Below are positions 35,215 to 43,421 of a stretch of 64,000 nucleotides of DNA, in pieces. Positions within the stretch are counted from its first letter, which is position 1; each line of letters starts with the position of its first letter. Origin of the DNA: Nostoc sp. CHAB 5844 (GTDB taxonomy: Bacteria > Cyanobacteriota > Cyanobacteriia > Cyanobacteriales > Nostocaceae); contig NZ_JAIVFW010000003.1 of NCBI RefSeq assembly GCF_020829595.1, positions 169,521 to 233,520 of the forward strand, read 5' to 3'. A program made the position numbers and the translations under genes. The notes under the pieces were generated by a model. The model was not told the origin of the DNA and did not search any database. It was given only the letters and a program-made list of their open reading frames with translations.

Positions 35215-36762
35215 TTACAAATTTGTACTTGCAAGTAAACTGAAATTTTTGCTTAATAATCTGCGGTGAATTTTTCCAGTTGAAGTGCGAGGTAGTTTTT
35301 CTACAAAGTAAACTTTTTTTGGTGCTTTAAAATGCGGCAATTGTTGTTTAGCAAATTTCCGAATATCTGTTTCTATTTCTGGCGCAGCTGCTTGTCCTGG
35401 CTTGAGACTGATATAAGCAACAATCTGAGTTAACTGTTCTTCATTATTAGACTCAGGTACAACAGCTACCTCTAGAATTTGGGGATGTTGATGTAATATA
35501 TCCTCAATTTCCATTGGTGAGATCCACTGTCCATTAACTTTAAATAGGTCGTCATTACGTCCCATAAAGTAGAAATAACCATCAGCATCCCGCAGATATT
35601 TATCTCCAGTCCGCATTGTGTTGCCATAAATCGCTTTGCGGGTTTGTTGCAGCCGCTTCCAGTAGCCCAACATTAAGCTTTCTCCTGTGACTTGAAGATT
35701 TCCAATTTCACCAGGAGAGCAAGCAAAACCATTGTCGTCAATAATTTGGACATCGTAACCAGGAACAGGACGACCAGAACTTCCTGGTTTGCACTCTCCT
35801 ATTTGATTGGAGAGAAATATATGCAAGAACTCAGTAGTTCCAATTCCTTCACAAATTTCATGGTTGTATGTCTTAAGCCATTGATGCCAAATACTTTTAG
35901 GTAGTTGTTCAGCCGCAGATGCACACAACCGTAGAGAAGACACATCTAGAGGTGCAATTTCATGGAGAGCCAAAATACCTGCGTAAACACTGGGTATGCC
36001 AAACAAAATTGTTGGATGATAACGCTGAATATCTGCAATAATGTCAAAGGTGTTATTAGCATCAGATAGCACACTAGCTGCACCTACTGCCATTGGCATG
36101 TATAAGGTATTCCCCAATCCATAGGCAAAGGACATCTTGGCAACTGAATAGGTGATGTCATCTTGGCGCAAACCTAAAGTTGCTTTACCATACCTTTCTG
36201 CACAAACCACCATACTTTGATGTAGGTGAATCACTCCTTTAGGACGGCCTGTACTACCAGATGTGTATAGCCAAAAAGCTGGTTCATCGGCCGAAGTCTC
36301 GGCATAAGGTAGTTGTTCATCTTGTTGAGATAGCTCAGAAAGATAAGCAGGCTCTCCATCTTTTAAAAGTACATGACGTAAGAATTGTGATTGGATGGGA
36401 GCTAGTTTTTCTTGCCACTCTTCGGTAGTTAATAAGAGTTTGGCGCGACAATCTTGCAGAATATATTGAATTTCATCTAAGCTACAAGTCGTATTAATTG
36501 GAACTGGTAAGGCTCCTAGCCAAATTGCACCCCAAAAGCCAAATACAAACTCTGGAGAATCAGGGAGTAGAATTGCTATGCGGTTTTCTTGTTCTACACC
36601 AAGATTGGCGAGTAATCTAGCACTACGTCGGACAAAGCTGCTAACTTGTGCATAAGTATATGTTTGATTCTGATAGTAAAAGGCAATTTTCTCGCTTCGT
36701 CCCTGTGTCAAGTTACTTTCTATAAAGTAAGCTGCAATGTTAAAGATATTGTCATGTGTCAT
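35215..36762 (-). CDS. Aryl-acid AMP ligase of the benzoate-CoA ligase type
   Basis: About 515 residues of the ANL superfamily: YTSGSTGRPKG P-loop, GIGTTEFLH, TGDKYLRDADGY, C-terminal GRNDDLFKVNGQW and catalytic Lys in RTSTGKIHR. The block FAYGLGNTLYMPMAVG and QWISPMEIE are typical of benzoate-CoA ligases rather than the EntE/DhbE/YbtE salicyl/DHB-AMP ligases. ATG 36762 (MTHDNIF) fits the family start better than ATG 36810, which overlaps the previous gene. Placed next to salicylate synthase and a free carrier protein, it should activate salicylate and load it onto CoA or directly onto the carrier. Which acceptor it uses decides whether the KAS III is needed as a transferase. Confidence 0.87.
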   Translation of the reverse strand: MTHDNIFNIAAYFIESNLTQGRSEKIAFYYQNQTYTYAQVSSFVRRSARLLANLGVEQENRIAILLPDSPEFVFGFWGAIWLGALPVPINTTCSLDEIQYILQDCRAKLLLTTEEWQEKLAPIQSQFLRHVLLKDGEPAYLSELSQQDEQLPYAETSADEPAFWLYTSGSTGRPKGVIHLHQSMVVCAERYGKATLGLRQDDITYSVAKMSFAYGLGNTLYMPMAVGAASVLSDANNTFDIIADIQRYHPTILFGIPSVYAGILALHEIAPLDVSSLRLCASAAEQLPKSIWHQWLKTYNHEICEGIGTTEFLHIFLSNQIGECKPGSSGRPVPGYDVQIIDDNGFACSPGEIGNLQVTGESLMLGYWKRLQQTRKAIYGNTMRTGDKYLRDADGYFYFMGRNDDLFKVNGQWISPMEIEDILHQHPQILEVAVVPESNNEEQLTQIVAYISLKPGQAAAPEIETDIRKFAKQQLPHFKAPKKVYFVEKLPRTSTGKIHRRLLSKNFSLLASTNL

Positions 36763-36799
36763 TTGTTTTTTCTTATTTATTGTTCTTGCCCCTGCTCTC

Positions 36800-37180
36800 C
36801 TACAAAGCAAGGACTTGCACTAATATGTGTTGATCCCAATTGCACCAATTAGCCAACCATTTTTGAATGTCACGTTTTTTTGCCTGATAGCGTGCTTTAC
36901 CGTATAGATGAATAATTAGGTTTTGGGATGTGATTTCGGCTTCAATTTCATTCCAATCAATACTGACTAATCCAGTGCCTAGAGCTTTACCGACAGCTTC
37001 TTTTGTGGCGAAGCAGATTGCGTAATATTGATGATAGTTGTCAACCGCTTGGCAGTGGTCTATTTCTTTAGCAGTGAATAATAGATTTAAGGTTTCATTG
37101 TCATATCTATCAACGAGTCTGGCAATTCTGTGAATGGGTATGATATCTAAACCCAACCCTTTAATATGTTGGTGTAACAT
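36800..37180 (-). CDS. AcpS-type holo-(acyl-carrier-protein) synthase
   Basis: 126 residues, the normal AcpS length. Mg ligands are intact: Asp12 in GLGLDII and Glu61 in CFATKEAVGKAL. It activates carrier proteins by phosphopantetheinylation. The start overlaps the end of the upstream carrier-protein gene by 20 bases, indicating a coupled pair. Most NRPSs are served by Sfp-type enzymes, so an AcpS-type enzyme at the head of the cluster may be dedicated to the free aryl carrier protein or the KAS III-fused carrier. Compare the degenerate paralogue at 33419-33847. Confidence 0.88.
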   Translation of the reverse strand: MLHQHIKGLGLDIIPIHRIARLVDRYDNETLNLLFTAKEIDHCQAVDNYHQYYAICFATKEAVGKALGTGLVSIDWNEIEAEITSQNLIIHLYGKARYQAKKRDIQKWLANWCNWDQHILVQVLAL

Positions 37181-37496
37181 GGTTGGTGGTATTTTGGGCG
37201 ATCGCTTCTTTGACTTGATTGCAGACTTGGGCTAATGTCATATCCTGCCGAGACTCTAACTTCACATTCACCCCCAGTGTCCGTTTCAATCCCAAGGCTA
37301 TCTCTACTGCCTCTACAGAATCAAGTTGCAAATCCCTGTGCAGTAAAGTATCTTCACTAATCGACTCTTCTGGAATACCAAGGTTCAGAAGTATCGATTT
37401 TAAAGTATCCATTACACCGCAAGTGTTCTGGCAGCCAGACTTAACTGGAGAAAAACTAGAGGAATTTTCTTGTCGGCTGTCTATTGATTGACACAT
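37161..37496 (-). CDS. Free-standing acyl/aryl carrier protein
   Basis: 111 residues; the carrier fold covers roughly residues 28-105 with the phosphopantetheine Ser in LQLDSVEAVEI. A Cys/Ser-rich N-terminal extension of about 28 residues precedes an internal Met (37412) that is an alternative start. AAGG lies about 7 bases before ATG 37496, which favours the longer form. It is the first gene of the long minus-strand cluster, directly behind the regulatory repeat at 37596-37719. Likely role: hold salicylate (ArCP) for the Cy domain of the first NRPS. It is not joined to any enzyme, unlike most siderophore aryl carriers. Confidence 0.85.
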   Translation of the reverse strand: MCQSIDSRQENSSSFSPVKSGCQNTCGVMDTLKSILLNLGIPEESISEDTLLHRDLQLDSVEAVEIALGLKRTLGVNVKLESRQDMTLAQVCNQVKEAIAQNTTNHVTPTY

Positions 37497-37595
37497 ATTA
37501 CACCTTGGAAACTGAGAGGCACATCGTGAACTATTAAGTGTTACCAGCAGCGTATTTAACTCTTATTAAGCCAATGTACTGTTTCTTGCCTTATT

Positions 37596-37719
37596 TTCGA
37601 TAGGAATAAGCTTTGGTATCACTTGATATCGAATAACTCGGTGATTAGATAGAGTATATTGCAAGTAATTTTCAATTAGACACAAACTACTTTAATAGGA
37701 ACTTATTGCATTTAGCAAG
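37596..37719. promoter_or_regulatory. Duplicated regulatory region, copy A (biosynthesis side)
   Basis: 124 bases, matching 42854-42977 without gaps at about 85% identity by eye. It contains an inverted pair TTCGATA (37596-37602) and TATCGAA (37627-37633) with a 24-base spacer, and ends with TTATTGCATTTAGCAAG. The inverted pair lies about 100 bp upstream of the first biosynthetic gene. Conservation in front of both the synthesis and the receptor genes suggests a common regulator binding site. The regulator (Fur or AraC/PchR type) is not encoded in the window. Confidence 0.7.
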
Positions 37720-38359
37720 CAAGCTTTTATACAAAAAATTTATTATTATTCATTTGTTTATTACTTTTATTTATTTAAAAATGTAATAAAGCTAGATATT
37801 GTAAATATTGTCAGGATCATCAGAGACTTATTGCTGTTAAAAGTAAGTATTCCATAACTAAACAGTAATAAAAAAAACCAAGTTTGAACTATAGAACACT
37901 TTATTTATTGGAATACAGAAAAACTTTATGTTAAATAAAATACATATATTTGAAATTATCCAAATAATTCAAATATAAATTTTTATAACTAAAAATATAG
38001 TTTTTTATCTTTTCACTTAAGATATAGACTATTTTGCAAGCTTGACTAATACTAATAACTTTCAATAATTTATTAAATAATGTCTCATTAACAAGCAGTC
38101 GGCTGTTATGATGCACTGTGTGCTTTCTCATAATTCCCGAAGGATAAGAGTAAAGACAAAGGCATTTATAGCGTTTCCTAATCTGCTGAGGTACACTTTG
38201 TTGAGGTTAGGTAAGCTATACCGCTTGTGATGGGTAACTGGTATAGTCCTACTATTTGATTGATAAACTTGCTTTGCTATAGCAGTCCTAAATCATTCGT
38301 GAATACAAGAAACCAAACTTCTTATTAAAGAAGTCTAGTATCTAAGCAAGCAATAGCGG
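37720..38359. other. AT-rich leader-like stretch, diverged copy of the receptor leader
   Basis: No supported gene. Up to about 38094 it resembles the leader of the TonB receptor gene (42978-43389). The words are clearest at the far end: ACTAATAACTTTCAATAATTT at 38051-38071 and a CATTAACAA word near 38086-38094, but no receptor reading frame follows. From about 38130 it holds other material, including a small inverted element (38167-38220). A 66-residue minus-strand frame here has no protein-like features. Confidence 0.6.
38167..38220. repeat. Small imperfect inverted element
   Basis: Arms TATAGCGTTTCCTAATCT and AGGTTAGGTAAGCTATA are imperfect inverted repeats (several mismatches) around a short centre. 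It looks like a dispersed hairpin element in the spacer beside the glycosylation operon. Confidence 0.5.
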
Positions 38360-38779
38360 CTATTTAAAGACAATATATTTATTTAAAATATAAGTCGTGA
38401 TTGAAACAATAATAGCTGAGATAGCAAAAGCAAAAAATTTGGATAACTCAACTTGTAGCCAAGTATCTAAAATGTTCTCGCGCAACATAGTTGAGATGAT
38501 CAAACTTAATAACATCCCAACAAAATGTATGCCTACAAAATTAAAAATTTTAGCAAATTTTAAGTTAGCTTTTTTTTTAAAGGTGAGATTTTTATTCCCC
38601 AAAAAACTCAAAAATATTCCTACTATATATGATAAAACAATAGAGTATATATACTTAGTATTTGTATCGTCTTTAATTAAAAATCCTATGAAACTGCGGA
38701 GTGAAATAGTAAATAGAGTTACACCACTACCTACAAGAAAATAAGTCGGATATTGAGAGAAAATTTTGGGCATTTTCAC
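38360..38779 (-). CDS. GtrA-family membrane protein
   Basis: 139 residues with four predicted membrane segments and the GtrA-family pattern: YFLVGSG near the start, a GNKNLTFKK loop, and NKYIVFK at the C-terminus. GtrA proteins are thought to flip polyprenyl-linked sugars across the membrane, working with a GtrB-type glycosyltransferase, and such an enzyme lies two genes upstream. It overlaps the methyltransferase gene by 4 bases and ends the operon. Base composition is strongly AT-rich, unlike the NRPS genes. Function is by family. Confidence 0.83.
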   Translation of the reverse strand: MKMPKIFSQYPTYFLVGSGVTLFTISLRSFIGFLIKDDTNTKYIYSIVLSYIVGIFLSFLGNKNLTFKKKANLKFAKIFNFVGIHFVGMLLSLIISTMLRENILDTWLQVELSKFFAFAISAIIVSITTYILNKYIVFK

Positions 38780-39486
38780 AAAAATTTTTTCCTTCCAATT
38801 AGTAGAATAGACTTTCCTAATCTGTAACTTAAAATTTTATCAACTATTCTAGATATCGGAATCATAAACTTATCCCAAATTGCGATTTGTTTGAACGTTG
38901 GTTGACTTTGCTTAAGAAACAGTTTATTACTTAAACTAGCTAATAAACCTATACAATCTAAATAGTCAAGCTTGATGATTTCTATGTCATCTGGCAAAAT
39001 TGCTTTCAGCATGGATTTATTGTAGCGACGATAATGACCAACAGCTAAATCAAAAGAAGTAAATAACCATTGGTGAGATGGACTTAAAACAATTAATTTG
39101 CCATTCTTCTTAAGATGTTGAGAAGCTTTTACAAGTTCTTCTTGATCATCGGAAATATGCTCTAAAACATCAATATATAAAATTAAATCGAATAATTGCT
39201 CTTCATTTAAAGAATTAATGGTTCCATTAATGGCAGAACAATTAATTATGCAGTTTACATTAATTAGCTGTTTCAGAGAATTGAAAAGTACAGTGTCTGG
39301 TTCTAAACATAGCCACGTCCTATAAGAAGATTGACAGAGTAAATGTGTATTACTTCCTATCCCTGCCCCAACTTCTAAAACATCTCCTTTAATATATTCT
39401 CTTAATAAGCTTCTTAGATAATTTTTCCAGTTTTTAGCTTGTGCAAATAGAACTAACTCTTCTCCAATATACGAAAAATTATTCAT
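38776..39486 (-). CDS. Class I SAM-dependent methyltransferase
   Basis: 236 residues with SAM motif I (LEVGAGIGSNT) near residue 40 and motif II region LILYIDVLEHISDD, typical of Methyltransf_11/23 proteins found in glycan loci. The substrate is unknown. It is coupled by 4-base overlaps (ATGA) to the GT2 gene before it and the GtrA gene after it. The C-terminal part is basic and hydrophobic, suggesting membrane association. Probably acts on a sugar or lipid-linked intermediate of the same operon (inference). Confidence 0.85.
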   Translation of the reverse strand: MNNFSYIGEELVLFAQAKNWKNYLRSLLREYIKGDVLEVGAGIGSNTHLLCQSSYRTWLCLEPDTVLFNSLKQLINVNCIINCSAINGTINSLNEEQLFDLILYIDVLEHISDDQEELVKASQHLKKNGKLIVLSPSHQWLFTSFDLAVGHYRRYNKSMLKAILPDDIEIIKLDYLDCIGLLASLSNKLFLKQSQPTFKQIAIWDKFMIPISRIVDKILSYRLGKSILLIGRKKFL

Positions 39487-40523
39487 GGCTTCAATTGAAA
39501 GAAATCATCAACATAATATTTATAATCACGAACTGGAATAAAATTAGACTGATTGCGTGATGATAGAATTATCATACTAAAAATAGTCCCAGTTAAAATA
39601 AGTTGTATGAGAAATAAAACTATAAAACTGCTGACGTAAGTAGCCCAGCCCGGTATTGTCCAAGTTGTAAAAATTCTAATTAGAAAGATTAAGCATAAAA
39701 GTAATAAACAAATAATAAAGAGAATTACAATACTTAATAAGACTTTAGTTCCAACAATATCCCCGTGTACTGCAATAGAACTCAAGCCATGAGTCACCAA
39801 GGAGACTAAATTCATTTTAGGCTGTCCAGCTAGTCGTCGTGTACGAGGTACATCCACTTCAAGATAAGGAATTCGAGAACGATAAATAGCTGATGAATAA
39901 TGATTCCAAATTTCTGAAATTACGACAACATTCTTCAATAAAGAAGCTGGCAATAAAGAAAAATTACCAACGCTAATTTCTGTACCTACAAGCAGTCGAT
40001 ACATCTGTTTGTAGATAAAGTATAAAAATTTAAATGTGCAATTTTCAGACCGCTTACTACGACGGGCAAAAATTATTTTATTGTTACCAGTTTTATCAGA
40101 TACATTCAGAAGACGTTCTATTTCAAAAGGATTATCTTCTCCATCACCGTCCATCACAACAACTAAATCGCAGTCTAAATTGTGATATATATAAGATAAG
40201 CCAACTGCTATGGCTCTTTGATGACCAAGGTTACGTCGAAGTCGAAGGATATTAACTGATTGAATATGATCATGCTCTTGGTAATTCAAAGACTGAGGAA
40301 TAGAATTAGTTGAATAGTCATCAACAATAACTACATCTAAATAAGTCCCTTCAGGAACACAAATTTTATCAATAAGTGGTAGTAATTTTTCTAATGCTTC
40401 CCAATCATTAAAAGAAGGAATAACAATTATTAAATTTCTCTGACTAGCTAAGTTATTATTTAGTAATTGGGTTTGCCCAAATATTTTGGTAATATCTGTT
40501 TCTATTTGTTCAGAAGATAACAT
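39483..40523 (-). CDS. GT2 glycosyltransferase with C-terminal membrane segments (GtrB/DPMS-like)
   Basis: 346 residues. The catalytic GT-A domain (about 28-250) shows IVIPSFNDW, VVIVDDYSTNS and the metal-binding VVMDGDGEDN. Two hydrophobic segments follow at about 255-325, as in GtrB and bactoprenol/dolichol-phosphate sugar transferases. It should transfer a sugar from a nucleotide donor to polyprenyl phosphate at the cytoplasmic face. It lies 70 bp after the GT-C gene and overlaps the methyltransferase. Donor sugar unknown. Confidence 0.88.
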   Translation of the reverse strand: MLSSEQIETDITKIFGQTQLLNNNLASQRNLIIVIPSFNDWEALEKLLPLIDKICVPEGTYLDVVIVDDYSTNSIPQSLNYQEHDHIQSVNILRLRRNLGHQRAIAVGLSYIYHNLDCDLVVVMDGDGEDNPFEIERLLNVSDKTGNNKIIFARRSKRSENCTFKFLYFIYKQMYRLLVGTEISVGNFSLLPASLLKNVVVISEIWNHYSSAIYRSRIPYLEVDVPRTRRLAGQPKMNLVSLVTHGLSSIAVHGDIVGTKVLLSIVILFIICLLLLCLIFLIRIFTTWTIPGWATYVSSFIVLFLIQLILTGTIFSMIILSSRNQSNFIPVRDYKYYVDDFFQLKP

Positions 40524-40593
40524 ACAAGTATTCTCTTTATAAAAATTTTATGAATATTAATTGTTTGTTTTATCAATTGGAGAAAGTTGGAAT

Positions 40594-42225
40594 TTAACTC
40601 TCTTCTGGAACATTAATATGTATAGAGCCATCTTGCTCACTTGATTCTGATACGTCACTAGACGACCAAGGTTTACTCAAAACAACTTTATACCCAGGTA
40701 TCCGAAGATTTTTATCTGACAATATAATTGCTTTTTTGGCATCAATTATCTGCTTAATTGTTTTAGCTTCTTGAGGATAAGCTTGCTCAATTAAAGGCAA
40801 ATAAACTGACGATATTTGAACTTTTCGTAAATCCTTAATAATCATAGGAATTGGATCCCAAGTATAGTTAATTACATAATAAGAAGAATCAAATTTTGAT
40901 ATTTTATGAAACATCTCATGATAAAAGTTATAGTAATTTTTACTTAATAATTTTTCTTCAAAAACACCTATTTCAGTAGAAATAACTCCCTTTCCAGTCA
41001 AGGCATCTACTTGCCACGGAAAGAAAACCGAAGTTGTGGCAGAGAAAATCACACTATTTGACCAGATAAAACAAATAGAAATTAATGGTATAACTATTGC
41101 TATTTTTATCTTTTTCCCAAAAAGTTGAGATATTTTTAAAAGGGTATATAGGATAACTCCAATACCAAGTGAAGCACTACCATTGATTAATCTGAATACC
41201 TGATATAAATGAAGTGAATTTAAGTATCCAAAAAGAGAGAATAAGGAAAATACCATTACAAAATATTCATCCTGATTTAACGTTTTATTTAGTAAACGTT
41301 GCCTAAAGAAATAGAATAATGTTACAAGGCTCCAAAAAAAGTTTATTGTGAAGAAAAAACCTCTGGAATCAGGGGGTGCTGGTGTTAAGGCATCAAAGGT
41401 AATAATTGATTTTAATAATGTTGGTAAAAAGGTAAAAACAGTGACACCTCTTCCCCAATCATTTACTATTATTTTATTTTGAATCCAAAAAGCTTTTAAG
41501 ACTTCATGATAAGTTAAGAAAAATAAAAATAACAGTATTGGAACTAAAAACCCTAAACTAAAAAATAAAATTCTTGAAAAAGTTACTTTTTTAGTATTCT
41601 GTTTAAAGAGTATTTCATAAATAAAAAGTAATATAAAAGGAGGTATTATCGCTTGTGTCGATGTATATCTACATAGCAAAGATAATCCTAAAAAGATTCC
41701 AGACAGAAACATATATTTAGAAGTTACTAAATTACTAAAAAATAGTAATAAGGATACTAAAAAAAAAGTACATGAATAATAATTAGACCAAGGATATATA
41801 ATATATCCGTGCAGAAGAAAAATTAAAAGAATTGAAAAAGCAGCTAAATATTTAGGTAAAAATTTTAAAAATATTTGATAAAATAAAAAAATACTAGCAG
41901 AGTAAAACAAGCCAGTAAGTATACCTATAGACATTAACCTTTCTCCAAATAAAGTTAGAGAAATGCTTTGAATCCAGCTTGTTAAAATACCGTAGATAGT
42001 GAATGTTTCTTTATAAGGAATTAGACCTCTTTTTAAATCAAGGGCTTGTATATACATCAATCCCCAATGATGACTATCAAGATTAACTCTCGATTCAATG
42101 TAGCTAAATCCAAAGCTTAAGCAGCATATTAAAAGTACTGAAAAATCACAAATTATGCCATTTTTGTAATTAATAAATTGAGGTTTCTGGTCATTTTTCA
42201 AGAAAGAATCTTGTAAATAAGTCAT
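40594..42225 (-). CDS. Polytopic membrane protein, GT-C (GT39/83-like) glycosyltransferase candidate
   Basis: 543 residues with about ten to twelve membrane segments and a soluble C-terminal part (about 400-543). An early acidic loop (ESRVNLDSHHWG) and the LKRGLIPYKETFTIYG segment resemble the first periplasmic loop of ArnT/PMT-type GT-C enzymes, which use polyprenyl-phosphate sugars. It is first in the four-gene operon with GT2, methyltransferase and GtrA. Acceptor unknown: lipid, glycan or protein. Very AT-rich. Family assignment is by pattern only. Confidence 0.8.
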   Translation of the reverse strand: MTYLQDSFLKNDQKPQFINYKNGIICDFSVLLICCLSFGFSYIESRVNLDSHHWGLMYIQALDLKRGLIPYKETFTIYGILTSWIQSISLTLFGERLMSIGILTGLFYSASIFLFYQIFLKFLPKYLAAFSILLIFLLHGYIIYPWSNYYSCTFFLVSLLLFFSNLVTSKYMFLSGIFLGLSLLCRYTSTQAIIPPFILLFIYEILFKQNTKKVTFSRILFFSLGFLVPILLFLFFLTYHEVLKAFWIQNKIIVNDWGRGVTVFTFLPTLLKSIITFDALTPAPPDSRGFFFTINFFWSLVTLFYFFRQRLLNKTLNQDEYFVMVFSLFSLFGYLNSLHLYQVFRLINGSASLGIGVILYTLLKISQLFGKKIKIAIVIPLISICFIWSNSVIFSATTSVFFPWQVDALTGKGVISTEIGVFEEKLLSKNYYNFYHEMFHKISKFDSSYYVINYTWDPIPMIIKDLRKVQISSVYLPLIEQAYPQEAKTIKQIIDAKKAIILSDKNLRIPGYKVVLSKPWSSSDVSESSEQDGSIHINVPEES

Positions 42226-42342
42226 AGTGCTATCTCTTCATGTTTTGAATAATTATTTAGTTGGAAAAAGTACCAAAAGTGTAAATATTTTCAATTAGAG
42301 GAAACTTTTTCTGTATTTCAAACCTAATTGAATGCTTTGAAC

Positions 42343-42586
42343 CTGACGGGGTGACAAGACCGCTAAGAACTTTGCTGGGGAAGCTTTTAATCTATTTGAC
42401 CTCCGAAAAGATAGAGTCTGATTGACAGGCTGATTGACAATGAAATAGCGCTCGCTTGATGGATTCATGCCATACTCTGGTCAAATATGCCAGTTTTGTG
42501 GCACAACAGCCAGACAATCTTTTTGAGGGTAATTAGGCTAAAAGGCTTACTATATCTGGTTTGCCGGATGCTTGTCACCCCTTCAG
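42343..42586. mobile_element. 244-bp MITE with 16-bp TIRs and 9-bp target duplication
   Basis: Left end CTGACGGGGTGACAAG (42343-42358) and right end CTTGTCACCCCTTCAG (42571-42586) are inverted repeats with one mismatch. The identical 9-mer GCTTTGAAC flanks both ends (42334-42342 and 42587-42595), a textbook target-site duplication. The interior has no transposase or significant frame, so it is non-autonomous. The CTGAC start and 9-bp duplication recall IS4/IS50-type elements, but the family is not certain. Confidence 0.9.
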
Positions 42587-42595
42587 GCTTTGAAC

Positions 42596-42853
42596 ATATT
42601 TTTTTCAGAGAAGGACTAGGATAAACTGACAAAAACAGCATCCTAATAGAGATACCCTAAATCTTTACTGTTCTTTGTTATTTTGCTCTAGTGATATTTT
42701 GAGCGATCGCATATATTCTTAAAAGAATTGCAGTCAATTGTCTTCAGTCATTGACTCTTCTAAAATACCCTTCTTACTTAGCACTCGGAACTCAGCGAGA
42801 AGTCGGAGCGGCGGCTCCCGCTGAACTGAACTTCGTTGACTCAGCACTTTATG
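42596..42853. other. Spacer between MITE and regulatory copy B
   Basis: No gene seen. Contains one HIP1-like GCGATCGC and, near 42780-42850, degenerate heptad-like CACTCGGAACTCAGC text with a GC-rich interruption (GGAGCGGCGGCTCCCGC), a common spacer pattern in this kind of genome. Confidence 0.4.
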
Positions 42854-42977
42854 TTCGATAGGAATAAGCTTTAGTGTCGCCTAATATCGAACAACTCGGA
42901 GATTTGATAGACTATATCGCAAGTAATTTTCAATTCTTCTCAAATACATTTAATAGGAAGTTATTGCATTTAGCAAG
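42854..42977. promoter_or_regulatory. Duplicated regulatory region, copy B (receptor side)
   Basis: Matches 37596-37719 gaplessly over 124 bases. The inverted pair TTCGATA (42854-42860) and TATCGAA (42885-42891) keeps the same 24-base spacing as in copy A. It lies about 0.5 kb upstream of the TonB receptor start, so the leader would be long, or a nearer promoter exists as well. Likely a shared operator/promoter for iron-responsive expression (inference). Confidence 0.7.
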
Positions 42978-43421
42978 TACTATTTTATAGTATAAATTTA
43001 TAACTAAATGCAAAACATATTATTTTATATTATAAAACAGTGATGACTATAAAGTATAATTTATGACAATCATATATTCTGTCTTTTACAGCTTGTCTCA
43101 GTAATATACTTTTTAAGTATTTTAAATTACTTAATTTGAATAGCTACAAGCATTGACTGGCAAAGAATATTTATTTATACTGCTAAAATTTTTGTATTAT
43201 ATATAACTAATATATTTTTGCATATTTGAAATCTTCCAAACAGAAAAATATTAATTAAATTTTAAATTGACATAAATTATCAATAGTTATACTGTAATTT
43301 TATAAAAGTATTTTGTAGTTAAATTATTTAACTTGCAAAATAACTAATAATAACTTTCAATAATTTGAGAAGTTCGTGTCATTAACAAAATCCCATGACA
43401 CGATGGATTATGAGGAAAATA
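42978..43421 (+). other. Long AT-rich leader of the TonB receptor gene
   Basis: No gene seen. Extremely AT-rich 5' region before the receptor, partly homologous to 37720-38094, especially AATAATAACTTTCAATAATTT (43346-43366) and GTGTCATTAACAA (43377-43389). Conservation of both ends of the leader between copies suggests functional content such as operators or a structured mRNA leader. No riboswitch class was recognised. Confidence 0.5.

Noticed and set aside
236..37496. Schizokinen/synechobactin-type hydroxamate pathway (because of diaminobutyrate enzymes)
   Set aside because: No IucA/IucC-type synthetase, no amine N-hydroxylase and no acetyltransferase; the diamino acid genes are better explained by NRPS supply.
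236..37496. Anachelin pathway
   Set aside because: A-domain pockets do not read as Ser/Thr and no genes for the tyrosine-derived quinolinium chromophore were seen; only the salicylate cap would fit.
37931..38131. 66-residue minus-strand frame in the spacer beside the cluster
   Set aside because: It lies in the AT-rich leader-like copy, has low-complexity Lys/Ile/Asn/Tyr composition and no ribosome site; the same region is better explained as a diverged regulatory leader.
38095..38260. Remnant of a second TonB receptor gene after regulatory copy A
   Set aside because: A short frame follows (about 40 codons from an ATG near 38108), but it has no signal peptide, AMIN or plug similarity, so no pseudogene is claimed.
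42978..43421. Riboswitch in the receptor leader
   Set aside because: The leader is long and partly conserved, but no known riboswitch core or terminator-like hairpin was found.
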